Notes: a model not told the origin generated them from the sequence alone. Shown: positions 8,828 through 18,646, counted from the stretch's first letter. The stretch is DNA of 64,000 nucleotides from Methanomethylovorans sp. PtaU1.Bin093 (GCF_002067275.1 NZ_MVQX01000054.1:62001-126000), one strand, 5' to 3'. Numbers and translations are program-made.

Positions 8828-10444
8828 CTATCGGTCCGCGTTAGCTTCGATCCTTTCGGTTTCGGTAAGCTGTGCGATCACTTTCCCTGGCTCCCCTATG
8901 TCCACCATCTCTCCATTTCTCATAAGGGCTACCCTGTCACATATCTCTTCCAGAAAGTCCATGTCATGGGATACGATCACAAATGTATTACCAAGTTCTT
9001 CCCTCGCTTTGAGAATGGACCTTGTGACATCTTTTTTAGTAATTGGGTCCATTGTACCTGTTGGTTCATCCATTACTATTATATTTGGCTCCTTCATTAA
9101 TATCTGGGCAAGTGCCACCCTGTGCCTCTCTCCTTCGCTAAGCTCGTCAGGCATCTTGGATAATATCGATCTTGCCTTTTCTTCTGTGAAACCGGTGCTT
9201 TTCAAAGTGATGATCGCCTTTCTTACTGCCAGTTCATAAGGCAGGTCAATACCGATAGACTCAGTAAGATTATCTATTATGTTGCGGTGGGTGTAAAGAC
9301 TGTATTCCTGGTGCAATATGCCCATGTATTGGAGTGCACGTCCCCTGCATTCCGGCCCAGGTTTTTTCATATCGATCCACTCATCTCCTACCCTCGTAAT
9401 AACTTCACCGCTGGTGGGCTGAACTATGCCCATGAGGATCTCTGAGGTCGTGGTCTTCCCCGCACCGCTGACTCCTGCAAGGCCGAATATCTCACTTTCT
9501 CTCACTTCAAAAGAGATATCATTAACTGCATTAACAACCCCTCTTGTAACTGATATGTACTTCTTTTTAAGGTTCTGGACCTTTATAATGGGGTCACCTA
9601 TGGCAAAGTCTTGTTTTTTCTCGAGTGCACATGCCATGCCGGTAAATTTCGTTGCCATTTCGCAGGGGTCACCCTCGGCGATTATGGCTCCCTCCTCCAG
9701 GATAATTGCCCTGTCAGCAATATCTTCCACCACTTCAGACCAATGAGAGGTTATGACCATCGTCATATTATAATCCTTAACAGCCCGCTCGATAACGTCA
9801 TGTACTATCTTTGCCGTCCTTGGATCAAGAGTGCCTGTAGGTTCATCGGCAAGGAGTAGCATAGGATTCCTTACAAGCTGGCGGGCCAACACAACTCTTT
9901 GCTTTTCTCCGCCGCTCAGGTCACGTGCTACATGCATCATCCTGTGCGACAGTTGAACTTTTTCCAGTAATTCCATGGCCTTTGAAGTCACGTCTTCATC
10001 CTGGTGTCCGATCTCAGTAAGTGAATTCACTACATTGGTTATGACCCTTTCATCACCATACAGTGCAAAAGTACGTTGGAGCATTATAGCTATTCTCTTC
10101 GTGATCTCCCTTCTCTTATGATCATGTATGGGCATCTCAACAAAATCAGCATCAAAAGGTAGCAATTTTTCTCCGGGACATACTGGACATCCACTTCCTA
10201 TTTTGCTTGGAGGTTCGATATGACCACATTTTTCACAGGTTGCAAGGTGATATATAACCTGTCCGCTGATACTTTCATATTCTTCTACGCCGCGAAGTAC
10301 GTGCATTAATACAGTTTTGCCTGCTCCGCTTCTTCCCAATATGCCGATGACCTCTCCTTCGTTAATAGTAAGGTTTATGTCCTTCAGAACTTTAAAGCCG
10401 TCAAAATCCACATTAAGGTTTTTTACCTCGATGAACGCTGCCAT
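8828..10444 (-). CDS. atwA: MCR system component A2, double ABC ATPase
   Basis: A soluble 538-residue ATPase with two ABC domains and no membrane part, the methyl-coenzyme M reductase component A2, which supplies the ATP-driven step in reducing F430 nickel to Ni(I). Domain 1 has Walker A GRSGAGKT (37-44), signature LSGGEKQR and Walker B LLLADEP; an inserted zinc-ribbon with Cys70, Cys73, Cys86 and Cys89 lies between them. Domain 2 has Walker A GVSGAGKT, a variant signature LSEGERHR and Walker B IIVMDEP. The start follows a perfect GGAGG. It is the first gene of the eight-gene operon and has the only sizeable upstream gap (232 bases). Confidence 0.95.
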   Translation of the reverse strand: MAAFIEVKNLNVDFDGFKVLKDINLTINEGEVIGILGRSGAGKTVLMHVLRGVEEYESISGQVIYHLATCEKCGHIEPPSKIGSGCPVCPGEKLLPFDADFVEMPIHDHKRREITKRIAIMLQRTFALYGDERVITNVVNSLTEIGHQDEDVTSKAMELLEKVQLSHRMMHVARDLSGGEKQRVVLARQLVRNPMLLLADEPTGTLDPRTAKIVHDVIERAVKDYNMTMVITSHWSEVVEDIADRAIILEEGAIIAEGDPCEMATKFTGMACALEKKQDFAIGDPIIKVQNLKKKYISVTRGVVNAVNDISFEVRESEIFGLAGVSGAGKTTTSEILMGIVQPTSGEVITRVGDEWIDMKKPGPECRGRALQYMGILHQEYSLYTHRNIIDNLTESIGIDLPYELAVRKAIITLKSTGFTEEKARSILSKMPDELSEGERHRVALAQILMKEPNIIVMDEPTGTMDPITKKDVTRSILKAREELGNTFVIVSHDMDFLEEICDRVALMRNGEMVDIGEPGKVIAQLTETERIEANADR

Positions 10445-10558
10445 TTATGTTCCTCCGTTTATGTACCGGCTGGAATTATTCTAGTTTATGACTACCAGTT
10501 CAAATTACTTAATGGTATTGTATGGTATGTACTAAACTGCTAACAACTTCTGCCGGAC

Positions 10559-10567
10559 ATTTATAAT
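10559..10567 (-). promoter_or_regulatory. Putative TATA box of the atwA-mmp operon
   Basis: On the minus strand the sequence ATTATAAAT lies in the 232-base gap upstream of atwA and fits the archaeal TATA consensus. It predicts transcription starting near 10537, giving a leader of roughly 90 bases before the atwA ATG. Other AT-rich stretches nearby (around 10610-10620) could serve instead. All downstream genes to 3109 are spaced by 16 bases or less, so this is the likely promoter of the whole MCR-activation operon. Confidence 0.4.
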
Positions 10568-10676
10568 TAGTTTTTGAATTCCCTTTTTGTAGAGTATCAT
10601 CTGCATTATATCAAACTATACATAAACGTAACGCATATTGTTTTCGCCGTTAACAATAAAAATCTGTCCCCTGATC

Positions 10677-11495
10677 TTACCTATGGTCAGAAGCATTCAA
10701 TGAGTCCACAATATCTATAACCTCTATGATATCTCTGATCAAATGATCAGCGGCTTCCAGTAATCTTTGTGGTCTTTTGTCCCCTTGCTGGGTAGTGACT
10801 ATCCCCACATCAGCAACCTCCAAGGCGCGAATATCGTTAACACCATCGCCTATCATCAGTACGATATCATATTTCTTTTTAAGGGCCAGTACAATATTAG
10901 CCTTCTCATCTGTAGTGGCTATATCGAAAACATTTGGAAGTGGAATGCAGAGTTTTTCAGCTACTCTCCTTAGTGAACGCATGGTGTCGCCAGATGCTAT
11001 GTATGTATCGATGCCCCTGCTATGCAAAAGCTCTATTGTTCTGGGCGCATTGGAGTATAATTTTCCTGCTGTGCTCAGTACGTATGGGATGAACCGCAAC
11101 TGTCCATCCACGATCAGACCTGTTGCAATATAGTAGCTTTCAGGGCAACTCCGGTGTGCAAAAGCCAGGACTTCTATCACATCTCCAACTACGACCTTTT
11201 GGTCGTTGATTATTTCCATTGCCTCCTCTGTGCTCATCGGTCCACTGGAACAACTGATGTCTATTTTTAATCCATTATCAGCTATGAACCTCCGAAGTTC
11301 TGTTTTTGGATCAGTGTCCTCAATGGCAACAGGTTCAGCATGCATTACCACAAGAGCTCTTTTGGGTCTCTCTGCTACCAGCATGATACTTTCGATGTTT
11401 TCAAGAATATTGCCCGTTGATGTCTCTTTTGCCACACGGTACATGCGTAGCAGTGTTCCAGCGCTATCAAATACCACTGCTATCTTCTTTTGCAT
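10677..11495 (-). CDS. Soluble P-type-ATPase-like HAD family protein
   Basis: A cytoplasmic HAD-superfamily protein resembling the catalytic part of P-type ATPases without membrane segments. Motif I reads VVFDSAGT, so the usual second Asp is Ala, as in phosphonatase-like DxAGT enzymes; motif II is IASGD, the motif III lysine is in DEKANIVLALKK, and motif IV is MIGDGVND followed by the P-type-like ALEVADVGI. The first catalytic Asp is intact, so phosphotransfer remains possible, though proton donation by the second Asp is lost. I prefer ATG 11495 (AAGGA upstream) over TTG 11552, which would add 19 residues of poor quality. Substrate unknown; it sits upstream of the MCR operon on the same strand. 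Confidence 0.75.
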   Translation of the reverse strand: MQKKIAVVFDSAGTLLRMYRVAKETSTGNILENIESIMLVAERPKRALVVMHAEPVAIEDTDPKTELRRFIADNGLKIDISCSSGPMSTEEAMEIINDQKVVVGDVIEVLAFAHRSCPESYYIATGLIVDGQLRFIPYVLSTAGKLYSNAPRTIELLHSRGIDTYIASGDTMRSLRRVAEKLCIPLPNVFDIATTDEKANIVLALKKKYDIVLMIGDGVNDIRALEVADVGIVTTQQGDKRPQRLLEAADHLIRDIIEVIDIVDSLNASDHR

Positions 11496-11587
11496 AGGGC
11501 CGGTTTGTCCTTCATCATATTTATCGTTATGCAGCTCATATTTATTGATCAATTAACTATTTGTATTGCGTAATGTATGTTGATATG

Positions 11588-12322
11588 ATGCTCATGATCC
11601 AAACATGTCCTGCTTTCATAGGGTCTTTATTTGTTGTCTGCTTTTTTACTTCAGTGGCAGTACATGGTGTTTATGCAATGGAGGACAATGCTTATCCTGC
11701 GCTTACTACAATACCTTGGGACCATTCCCCGATCACAGTATACATCGATAATGTTAATGTTCCAGAGCATTACAGTCCCACATATAAAGAACAGGTAGAA
11801 TATGCTATGGCATACTGGGAAAAGGGGGGAAATGGCCATCTGGCATACGAACCCGAATTCAGGCTGGTTGATTCTGAAAGTGAAGCTGACATCTATATTG
11901 TGTGGGTGGAGAATCTGGAAAAGGACGCGGGCGTCGAGAACGGTGTTGCAGGTTTTGCAAGGCCTTATGAGGTCAATGGGAAGTATATGCGAGTGAATAT
12001 CGTCCTGGAGGTGGGCAATTATGAAGGTCATGCATGGAAACAATATGGTGATGCCAACATGCGTGAACTGGCAAAGCACGAGCTGGGGCATGCTCTTGGT
12101 CTTGGCCACAGTACCGACAGGCGTGATATCATGTACCCCACCTATGATCAAAAGGACAACATCGACCCACTACTTGTAGAGAGGACCAGGCCTTTCATAT
12201 ATGCTGCTGTCATAGTCTCCGCAATTACAGTGTCATTATCTGTCATCAGCTGGTTACGATATCGTGGAAAAAGACGTTCTATCGAAGATAAGTTCCTGGG
12301 TGGCAAACATGGAAGATCTTGA
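11588..12322 (+). CDS. Membrane-anchored matrixin-type zinc metalloprotease
   Basis: An extracytoplasmic metzincin protease. The zinc site HELGHALGLGH is complete, with the family Met-turn downstream (DIMYP). A hydrophobic N-terminal segment (PAFIGSLFVVCFF) acts as signal peptide or anchor, and residues near the end form a second hydrophobic stretch (FIYAAVIVSAITVSLSVI) followed by basic residues, so the catalytic domain is likely displayed on the cell surface with a cytoplasmic tail. The start is uncertain among ATGs at 11561, 11588 and 11594. It overlaps the next gene by 14 bases. Confidence 0.85.
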   Translation: MLMIQTCPAFIGSLFVVCFFTSVAVHGVYAMEDNAYPALTTIPWDHSPITVYIDNVNVPEHYSPTYKEQVEYAMAYWEKGGNGHLAYEPEFRLVDSESEADIYIVWVENLEKDAGVENGVAGFARPYEVNGKYMRVNIVLEVGNYEGHAWKQYGDANMRELAKHELGHALGLGHSTDRRDIMYPTYDQKDNIDPLLVERTRPFIYAAVIVSAITVSLSVISWLRYRGKRRSIEDKFLGGKHGRS

Positions 12323-12671
12323 ACTCCTGTGTCGTGAAATGCTAAGATACCTTAAAGGTGAGCAAGTAGATTTCTCATGGTGTAAAGTTGATCTTTCCCA
12401 TTTATCCGATTTTGAGAAAGATGTGCTTGAGCAGACAAGACACATTCCCTACGGGCATACAATTACCTATGGAGAACTGGCTGCACTTATAGGCAGAAGA
12501 GGAGCTTCCAGAGCAGTAGGAAGTGCTTTATCAAAAAACCCATATCCTATAATCATTCCATGCCATAGGGTAGTGTCAAGTAAAGGCATGGGAGGATTTT
12601 GTGGAAGTAAGGATCATGAAAGTTTATCTTTGAAACGCAAACTACTGGAGCTTGAAGGAGTTAAAATATGA
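12309..12671 (+). CDS. ogt: Methylated-DNA--protein-cysteine methyltransferase
   Basis: Suicide repair protein that moves the alkyl group from O6-alkylguanine to its own cysteine. The acceptor motif IIPCHRVV is intact, as are the helix-turn-helix and arginine-finger region TYGELAALIGRRGASRAVG and the C-terminal GGFCGS loop region. At about 120 residues it is the minimal type with only a short N-terminal domain. ATG 12309 has GGTGG upstream and overlaps the end of the matrixin gene; a start at 12264 would lie deeper in that gene. It is followed by the AOR gene after 12 bases. Confidence 0.93.
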   Translation: MEDLELLCREMLRYLKGEQVDFSWCKVDLSHLSDFEKDVLEQTRHIPYGHTITYGELAALIGRRGASRAVGSALSKNPYPIIIPCHRVVSSKGMGGFCGSKDHESLSLKRKLLELEGVKI

Positions 12672-12683
12672 AGGTGAGGACGA

Positions 12684-14390
12684 ATGTTCGGCTGGACAGG
12701 AAGGACTATCGTTGTTGACCTTAGTTCTCATTCGGTCACTGAGTCAAGAACCGGTGTAAAACGATCCAGAGAATATCTGGGAGGCCGGGGTTTTGGTATA
12801 AAGCTGATGTATGAATTTGCTGACCCAGATGTGGATCCCTTATCACCTGACAATCCACTGGTGTTTGCTACAGGTCCGCTAACAGGGACTGCAGCTCCAA
12901 TGTCCGGACATTATTCAATTACCACGAAATCTCCACTTACTCATACTATTTTTGATTCCAATGCCGGAGGACACTTCGGAAAGGCAATGAAATATGCGGG
13001 TATAGATGCCCTGGTCATTACAGGAAGGTCCGATATCCCTCTGTATCTATCTATCTTTGATGAAGATGTAGAACTCATCTCTGCAGAACATCTTTGGGGA
13101 AAAGATACAAGGGAAACTGCTTTGGCTTTGAAGGAAAAGGGAAGTGTGGCATGCATAGGCAGGGCAGGTGAAAAAAAAGTACTCTTTGCAAACTTTGTGA
13201 GCGACAACCTTTATTCAAGTGGCCGGGGTGGTCATGGGGCTGTAGCCGGCTCCAAGAACCTGAAGGCCGTAGTGGTAAAAGGCACTAATGACCCTCTTAT
13301 AGCAGATCCGAAAGCATTTGAAAAGGCTATAGCCAGTGCACAGAGGTTACTACAAGCAAATCCAGTAACATCCAAAGGTTTATCTGTATATGGTACTTCC
13401 TTTATGGTCAATGTAATGGACCATCTTGATATCCTCCCTTCCATGAATTTCAGGGAACAGAATTTCCATTATGCTGAAAGCATCTCAGCAGAAAAACTCT
13501 CAGCGTCTTACAAAAGTAAGAAAACACCATGTGATAACTGTCCTCTTGGATGTAGAAGGTTGCTTGAAAACGGTAGTCCAATACCTGATTATGATGCTTT
13601 ATGGGCTTTTGGCCCAGCTGTGGGTAACACTGATCAGGAATCCATTGTAAAGGCTAATGAACTTTGTTATGTTAATGGTGTAGATCCTATATCATGTGGA
13701 GCTACTATTGCATCATATCTTGAAATATCGGGTGGGAAAATGGATCCTGCACAACTGTTGCAAACAGTTTCTGATATTTCACAGGGCATCAGTTCACTCA
13801 GTGAAGGTTCTTTATCCTATATGATCAAGCAGGGCGTAAAAGAACTTAGCATGAGTTCCAAAGGTCTGGAAATACCCGGCTATGATCCCAGGGGCATTCC
13901 AGGGTTTGCTCTTGCATATGCCACTTCAAACAGGGGGGCATGCCACATGAGTGCATTTATGGCAGGACCCGAGTTATTGGGTAAACCGGTGGGGCTTGAC
14001 AGATCTGTATTAAATGGCAAAGCTGGCTTTGTTAAGTTGTTCCAGGATCTTGCAGCAGTTATTGATTCTGTAGTCCTGTGCCCGTTTGTGAGTTTCGCTC
14101 TGAGCGAAGGAGAGATAGCTTCTTTGATCAGTGCTGCAACGGGAGTATCATATTCTTCTGAGGACTTGCTGAGGGTGGGTGAGAGGATATGGAACCTTGA
14201 ACGATCGTTCAACCTTGGGGCCGGTTTTACCTGTGATGACGATACCCTGCCCAGGAGAATGTTTTCAAATGGTGGCATTTCAGAAGGGGAATTTAAAAGA
14301 ACCATTGCTGAGTATTACCGATTCAGGGGATGGGACAGTCTGGGAGTTCCAACTACAGGCAAGCTTGCACAACTTGGGATAACATTTTAG
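12684..14390 (+). CDS. Aldehyde:ferredoxin oxidoreductase (tungstopterin enzyme)
   Basis: A cytoplasmic enzyme that oxidises aldehydes to acids and reduces ferredoxin. The N-terminal AOR domain is clear (FGWTGRTIVVDL, then YLGGRGFG and the MSGHYSITTKSP pterin-binding region). The [4Fe-4S] ligands are CxxCxxxC at about residues 283, 286 and 290 (CDNCPLGCRR) with the fourth in VVLCPFVSF near 466. The length (568) is slightly short of the usual 600-620. The start follows GGTGAGGA. No molybdopterin-synthesis gene is adjacent, although moaC lies 16 kb away; MoaC is needed for the cofactor. The aldehyde substrate cannot be told from sequence. Confidence 0.93.
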   Translation: MFGWTGRTIVVDLSSHSVTESRTGVKRSREYLGGRGFGIKLMYEFADPDVDPLSPDNPLVFATGPLTGTAAPMSGHYSITTKSPLTHTIFDSNAGGHFGKAMKYAGIDALVITGRSDIPLYLSIFDEDVELISAEHLWGKDTRETALALKEKGSVACIGRAGEKKVLFANFVSDNLYSSGRGGHGAVAGSKNLKAVVVKGTNDPLIADPKAFEKAIASAQRLLQANPVTSKGLSVYGTSFMVNVMDHLDILPSMNFREQNFHYAESISAEKLSASYKSKKTPCDNCPLGCRRLLENGSPIPDYDALWAFGPAVGNTDQESIVKANELCYVNGVDPISCGATIASYLEISGGKMDPAQLLQTVSDISQGISSLSEGSLSYMIKQGVKELSMSSKGLEIPGYDPRGIPGFALAYATSNRGACHMSAFMAGPELLGKPVGLDRSVLNGKAGFVKLFQDLAAVIDSVVLCPFVSFALSEGEIASLISAATGVSYSSEDLLRVGERIWNLERSFNLGAGFTCDDDTLPRRMFSNGGISEGEFKRTIAEYYRFRGWDSLGVPTTGKLAQLGITF

Positions 14391-14559
14391 TATGGTTCTC
14401 AGTTCATCAGTCGCAGTGGGTCATTTAAATAGTAATCTTTGTATTTTCTAGACTATATGCTTCTTATATAGATAACTTGATATATGGAATGGTAAATTAT
14501 TACCAGTCATATTCAATATTTGATCGCTTATTTAATAGACCGTTCCGGAGAATTCATAA

Positions 14560-14943
14560 ATGAAACAGCAAGTAGAGGTTAAAGAACTTAAAGAGGGTAA
14601 GTACGTTCTAATTGATGAAGAGCCCTGTGTCATTAAGAGCATTTCTAAATCCAAGCCAGGAAAGCATGGTTCAGCAAAAGCAAGGATCGATGCAATTGGA
14701 ATTTTCGATAATCAGAAAAGGTCCATTGTGGGACCTGTGTCTGACAAGATATATGTTCCCCTGGTTGAAAGAAAGAGCGCTCAGGTAATTGCCATAGCAG
14801 GCGATGTTGCCCAGCTTATGGACATGGGCGATTACTCGACCTTTGAGCTTCCTATAACTGAAGAATATAAGGAAAGAGTAAAGGAAGGGGAAGAGATCAC
14901 TTATCTTGTTGCCATGGGCAAGATGAGGATCGATATGAGGTAA
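14560..14943 (+). CDS. eif5A: Translation initiation/elongation factor 5A
   Basis: The archaeal homologue of eIF5A, which relieves ribosome stalling at proline-rich and other difficult sequences. The lysine to be made into hypusine or deoxyhypusine is Lys35 in the conserved KPGKHGSAK loop; an SH3-like N-terminal domain and OB-fold C-terminal domain follow with the normal total of 127 residues. CGGAG lies upstream of the ATG. A TATA-like TTTAATA at 14531 is so close that transcripts from it would be nearly leaderless; another candidate lies near 14465. Agmatinase follows after 56 bases, tying the factor to polyamine supply. Confidence 0.96.
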   Translation: MKQQVEVKELKEGKYVLIDEEPCVIKSISKSKPGKHGSAKARIDAIGIFDNQKRSIVGPVSDKIYVPLVERKSAQVIAIAGDVAQLMDMGDYSTFELPITEEYKERVKEGEEITYLVAMGKMRIDMR

Positions 14944-14999
14944 ACTTATACCTCATATATTTTCTACATGTATACAAATTTATACACTATTCTGGTTAA

Positions 15000-15869
15000 A
15001 TGTTCCACGATCTTTGTATGATGGATTCACTGTCAGATTATTCATCTGCCAGATATGTTCTCTTTGGTGTTCCCTTTGATGGTACATCTTCTTTCCGTGC
15101 TGGCAGCAGGTGGGCTCCTGATGCTATGCGCAAGGCATCTGCTAATTTTGAAACCTATAATTCATACTTCGACATAGATTTTGAGGATCTGCTGATCCAT
15201 GATGCAGGTAACTTCGAGCCTTACTCGGATGTTGAGAAGACACTCGAAGAGCTTTTCTTCGCAGTGGAACCGATCGTGAAGGATGGAAAGCTTCCAATAA
15301 TGATGGGTGGAGAACACTCTCTGACCTATCCCTGTGTGAAGGCATGTGCAAAGCATGCTGGCGAAGACATTGGCTTTGTGGTGATGGATGCTCATTTCGA
15401 TCTGCGTGATGAATATGGCGGTGTAAAATTCAATCATGCCTGTGTTTCCAGACATATTTTAAATGACATCACTGACAAGTATGTGACAATTGGTGTGCGC
15501 AGCGGTCCCAGGGAAGAATGGGAGTTTGCAAAAGATAATGGTGTCTGCTACTATACTTCTGACATTGTAAGAGAAAAAGGTGTTAAAACAGTTCTTGCAG
15601 AAGCACTTGAACACATTGACTGTGACAAGATATACCTGTCACTGGACATGGATGCCCTTGACCCATCTTTTGCCCCCGGTCTTGGAACACCTGAACCTTT
15701 CGGGCTGACAGATGTGGAAGTGCGGGACATTATCCGCATCCTTGCCCCTATGTCTATAGGTTTTGATGTAGTCGAGATATCTCCGGAGTACGATGGAGGT
15801 CAGACTGCTCTTCTGGGCACGAAATTACTTCGCGAGTTCATTGCAGCACACGCTGCAGCAAACAGATGA
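15000..15869 (+). CDS. speB: Agmatinase (ureohydrolase family)
   Basis: Hydrolyses agmatine to putrescine and urea with a binuclear manganese centre. All metal motifs are present: GGEHS near residue 103, DAHFDLR near 130 and SLDMDALDP near 217. The length of 289 residues fits archaeal agmatinases. ATG 15000 gives the full N-terminus; in-frame ATGs at 15018 and 15021 are alternatives. Its position directly after aIF5A matters because deoxyhypusine synthase needs spermidine, which derives from putrescine, so the pair may be jointly expressed. Other ureohydrolases (formiminoglutamase, guanidinobutyrase) cannot be wholly excluded. Confidence 0.9.
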   Translation: MFHDLCMMDSLSDYSSARYVLFGVPFDGTSSFRAGSRWAPDAMRKASANFETYNSYFDIDFEDLLIHDAGNFEPYSDVEKTLEELFFAVEPIVKDGKLPIMMGGEHSLTYPCVKACAKHAGEDIGFVVMDAHFDLRDEYGGVKFNHACVSRHILNDITDKYVTIGVRSGPREEWEFAKDNGVCYYTSDIVREKGVKTVLAEALEHIDCDKIYLSLDMDALDPSFAPGLGTPEPFGLTDVEVRDIIRILAPMSIGFDVVEISPEYDGGQTALLGTKLLREFIAAHAAANR

Positions 15870-15985
15870 GATCCAAATTTGATTTCAGTTGATAAGCACC
15901 TTCTTGCTTTCATCTGTTCATTTTGAGATTTTGGAATTTCCTTGGGGTTAAATATTTACTCTTCCCTGTCATAATTGAACAGATT

Positions 15986-16636
15986 ATGAACGAAGAAGTC
16001 GAAGTTGTATGTCCCTCTTGCTCACCACGTCATCCGGTGCTGCATGAGGTCCTTAAATCAGGTGTAAATCCTGTGGTAAAATGTTCAGAATGTGGCACAG
16101 TTCACCCTACGGTTATAGCAACTCCCAGGATCATTGATGTCAAGGTTATCGTGAGCAGAGGAGAATCTTCCTTTCCACTGCATACCCATCTGCAGGCTGA
16201 TGATATAATTCGTGTTGGCGATGAGATGTTCATAGATGACGAGTCTTCAGATGAGGTCTATCCGGTTGTAATAACAGCTATAGAATCTGGTCAAAAAAGG
16301 CCAGAAGCAGCCAAAGTCGCAGATATTGATTATCTATGGGGCAGGGCTATCGACGAGGTGTGCGTAAAGATAGCGATCCATGAAGGCACCACTACAAGAT
16401 CGGTGATCAAGCAGGTTCCCGGAGGTTACCAGTTCACCATTGGTTCGACTGAAAAGGCTGGGCCTGATGAGTTCAAGATCATAAAGATCAAGGAAAGAGA
16501 TGGCAGTTTCAGATCCCGTGATGGTATCGTCATAGAAGCCAAGAATATAAAGCGTATCTTTGCAAACCCTGTTCATAGAAGAGCATGGGGAAGTGGTACT
16601 TCGTGGAGTTCTCGAAGGAGAGAGCAGAGCTGGTAG
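15986..16636 (+). CDS. HVO_0476-family zinc finger protein
   Basis: An archaeal zinc-binding protein named after a Haloferax member; its function is not known. Two CxxC knuckles open the protein, VCPSC and CSECG, about 28 residues apart. The rest is a strand-rich domain with an [10 protein letters not shown] segment, followed by a very basic C-terminus ([15 protein letters not shown]). ATG 15986 places the first zinc knuckle at the N-terminus; the ATG at 15923 would prepend a hydrophobic stretch atypical of the family. Its 3' end overlaps pcm by 52 bases, so expression is linked to protein repair. Confidence 0.8.
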   Translation: MNEEVEVVCPSCSPRHPVLHEVLKSGVNPVVKCSECGTVHPTVIATPRIIDVKVIVSRGESSFPLHTHLQADDIIRVGDEMFIDDESSDEVYPVVITAIESGQKRPEAAKVADIDYLWGRAIDEVCVKIAIHEGTTTRSVIKQVPGGYQFTIGSTEKAGPDEFKIIKIKERDGSFRSRDGIVIEAKNIKRIFANPVHRRAWGSGTSWSSRRREQSW

Positions 16637-17271
16637 CTCGCCTGAAGGTTCATGGTATAAGTGAAAAGGTTCTCAGAGCAATGCTTAATGTGCCCAGACA
16701 TCTCTTTGTTCCATCTGTGCATATGTCAAGCGCTTATGTGGACTCACCACTTAATATCGGGTATGGTCAAACCATATCTGCTCCTCATATGGTAGCTATT
16801 ATGTGCGATCTGCTTGACCTTCAGGAAGGTCACAAAGTCCTGGAGGTGGGTGCAGGTTCGGGATATAATGCTGCAGTTATGGCTGAGATCATAGGTAATA
16901 CAGGTATAGTATATTCTACTGAAAGGATACCGGAGCTTGTCAGATCGTCGAAAAACAATCTAAAGGCAGCTGGCTATCGTAATGTAGAGGTTTTTCTTTC
17001 CGATGGATCTATAGGTCTGCCTGAACATGCGCCCTATGACAGGATATGCGTGACCGCATCAGCTCCTTCTATTCCTGAACCTCTGGTGCAGCAGCTAAGA
17101 TCAGGGGGGAGGATGGTTATTCCTGTAGGGGAGATGTTCCAGTCCCTCTACCTTGTTACAAAAGAGAATGATGGTACTGTGGTCACTAAAGAATGGGGTG
17201 GCGTAGTTTTTGTTCCCCTGATAGGGAAACATGGTTTTCATTTCGAGCAGAAACCTTACAGGCACCATTGA
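16585..17271 (+). CDS. pcm: Protein-L-isoaspartate O-methyltransferase
   Basis: Methylates isoaspartyl residues in aged proteins using S-adenosylmethionine, starting their repair. Motifs are standard: the [15 protein letters not shown] segment that contacts substrate, the SAM-binding motif [17 protein letters not shown] and the later RICVTASAP. The length of 228 is usual. The start at 16585 lies within the preceding zinc finger gene, which is unusual for overlap length but gives the expected N-terminus ([13 protein letters not shown]). Confidence 0.95.
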   Translation: MGKWYFVEFSKERAELVARLKVHGISEKVLRAMLNVPRHLFVPSVHMSSAYVDSPLNIGYGQTISAPHMVAIMCDLLDLQEGHKVLEVGAGSGYNAAVMAEIIGNTGIVYSTERIPELVRSSKNNLKAAGYRNVEVFLSDGSIGLPEHAPYDRICVTASAPSIPEPLVQQLRSGGRMVIPVGEMFQSLYLVTKENDGTVVTKEWGGVVFVPLIGKHGFHFEQKPYRHH

Positions 17272-17392
17272 AGTTTCCATATTTAAATAGAGCTTCATTC
17301 ATATGATTGCACATTATAAGGAGAATTTTTGATTGCATATTTATATGATATGTATCATATAATAGTTGATAATGTAGGAAAGTGTTCCAGTC

Positions 17393-17848
17393 ATGGCAAA
17401 TGAGGAAGGAGTCAGGGAAGTATTTGTGAAGGGTATTTTTCTAGTAAATATGCTGGGTGGTACATCTCCTGCGGTATTGCTGGAGGATGAGGATGGTTTA
17501 GTAATGCCCATTCACATAGGCCAGGCTGAAGCATTGTCGATTGATACGGTGATGCGTAATGAGACCCTTCCACGTCCTATGACCCATGACCTTCTGGTAG
17601 CTATTCTTGAGCGCATGGAAGTTGAAATTGACAGTGTGTTCATTGATGATAAGATAGATAATGTCTATTACGCCCGCCTGGTGCTCAATGATGGAGGAAA
17701 GCATATGGAATTTGATGCCCGTCCCAGTGATTGTATCGCCATAGCCCTAAGGACAGGTGCTAGCATCATGATATCCGAGGACTTGATCATCAATGATGCT
17801 GTCAGCAAGGACCTGCTCAAAGGGGCACGTTCTCTTTCCCTTTACTGA
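17393..17848 (+). CDS. Bifunctional nuclease (BFN/DUF151) domain protein
   Basis: A 151-residue protein with the BFN (DUF151) fold. Recognisable parts are the IHIGQAEALSIDTVM segment, RPMTHDLL and the diagnostic RPSDCIAIALR near the C-terminus. Plant and bacterial relatives have been reported with nuclease activity or as stress regulators; the archaeal role is not established. It has its own upstream region of about 120 bases with AT-rich promoter-like sequence (17280-17370) and is followed after 47 bases by a DUF1614 membrane protein. Confidence 0.88.
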   Translation: MANEEGVREVFVKGIFLVNMLGGTSPAVLLEDEDGLVMPIHIGQAEALSIDTVMRNETLPRPMTHDLLVAILERMEVEIDSVFIDDKIDNVYYARLVLNDGGKHMEFDARPSDCIAIALRTGASIMISEDLIINDAVSKDLLKGARSLSLY

Positions 17849-17895
17849 TAAAAAAGTTTAGAAAAACTTATATGGTGTCCAGTTGATGCTTCTAT

Positions 17896-18603
17896 ATGAG
17901 GCACAGGATATTCTACAATCCTTTCACAATGGTCTTTACCTTTGTGCTGTTGCTTCTGTTATCGGTAGTCGTATCATTTCTCTTTTTCGGGCTTGTAAGT
18001 TCAGCTTTTGCAAAATTGGGTTTTTCGTGGGGTGATGCATTCCTGCTTCTTTTCCTCTGTCTGATCGGCAGCAACATCAATGTCCCTCTTACGACCCTGG
18101 AAACTGAGGTGCATATCTCTAACGATAATTTCGTCAGGGCCTTTGGTGTAAAATACCGCGTGCCTTTCAAGGATAGTTTTATCAGGAAGACCACAGTGGC
18201 TGTTAACATAGGAGGGGCAGTGATACCTATCCTCGTATCAGTCTACCTTCTTTATATATATCCAGGAGCGATAACCTATTCGCTGTATGGGATGATCATC
18301 GTAGCAGCAATTACTAAAATGGTAGCACGTCCTGTAAAAGGTGTGGGTATAGTGACACCTGCACTGGTACCCCCACTGGTCGCAGCATTAAGTTCCATAC
18401 TAATAATCTATCATTTTCCGGCGGATCATGAGTTCATATTCATAATTGCATACACTGGCGGCACCCTTGGCACATTGGTCGGTGCGGATCTCCTCAACCT
18501 GCGCGGTATTACAAAGATAGGTGCGCCGGTGGTGAGTATAGGCGGGGCCGGCACTTTTGATGGTGTTTTCCTTGCCGGTGTTATAGCTGTACTCCTGGTG
18601 TGA
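17896..18603 (+). CDS. DUF1614 family membrane protein
   Basis: A polytopic membrane protein of unknown function with about seven hydrophobic segments. It matches DUF1614: an N-terminal pair of membrane spans, a conserved CLIGSNINVPL turn with Asn and Pro residues inside the membrane region, a short soluble loop (KYRVPF), and a Gly-rich C-terminus with IGGAGTFDGVFLAGV. The Gly/Asp-rich final segment suggests a transport or channel function, which is inference. It precedes hisF by 43 bases and may share its transcript. Confidence 0.8.
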   Translation: MRHRIFYNPFTMVFTFVLLLLLSVVVSFLFFGLVSSAFAKLGFSWGDAFLLLFLCLIGSNINVPLTTLETEVHISNDNFVRAFGVKYRVPFKDSFIRKTTVAVNIGGAVIPILVSVYLLYIYPGAITYSLYGMIIVAAITKMVARPVKGVGIVTPALVPPLVAALSSILIIYHFPADHEFIFIIAYTGGTLGTLVGADLLNLRGITKIGAPVVSIGGAGTFDGVFLAGVIAVLLV

Positions 18604-18646
18604 GGATTCATAACCTATTAATACGAGTTTTCCATGAGTATTCATC

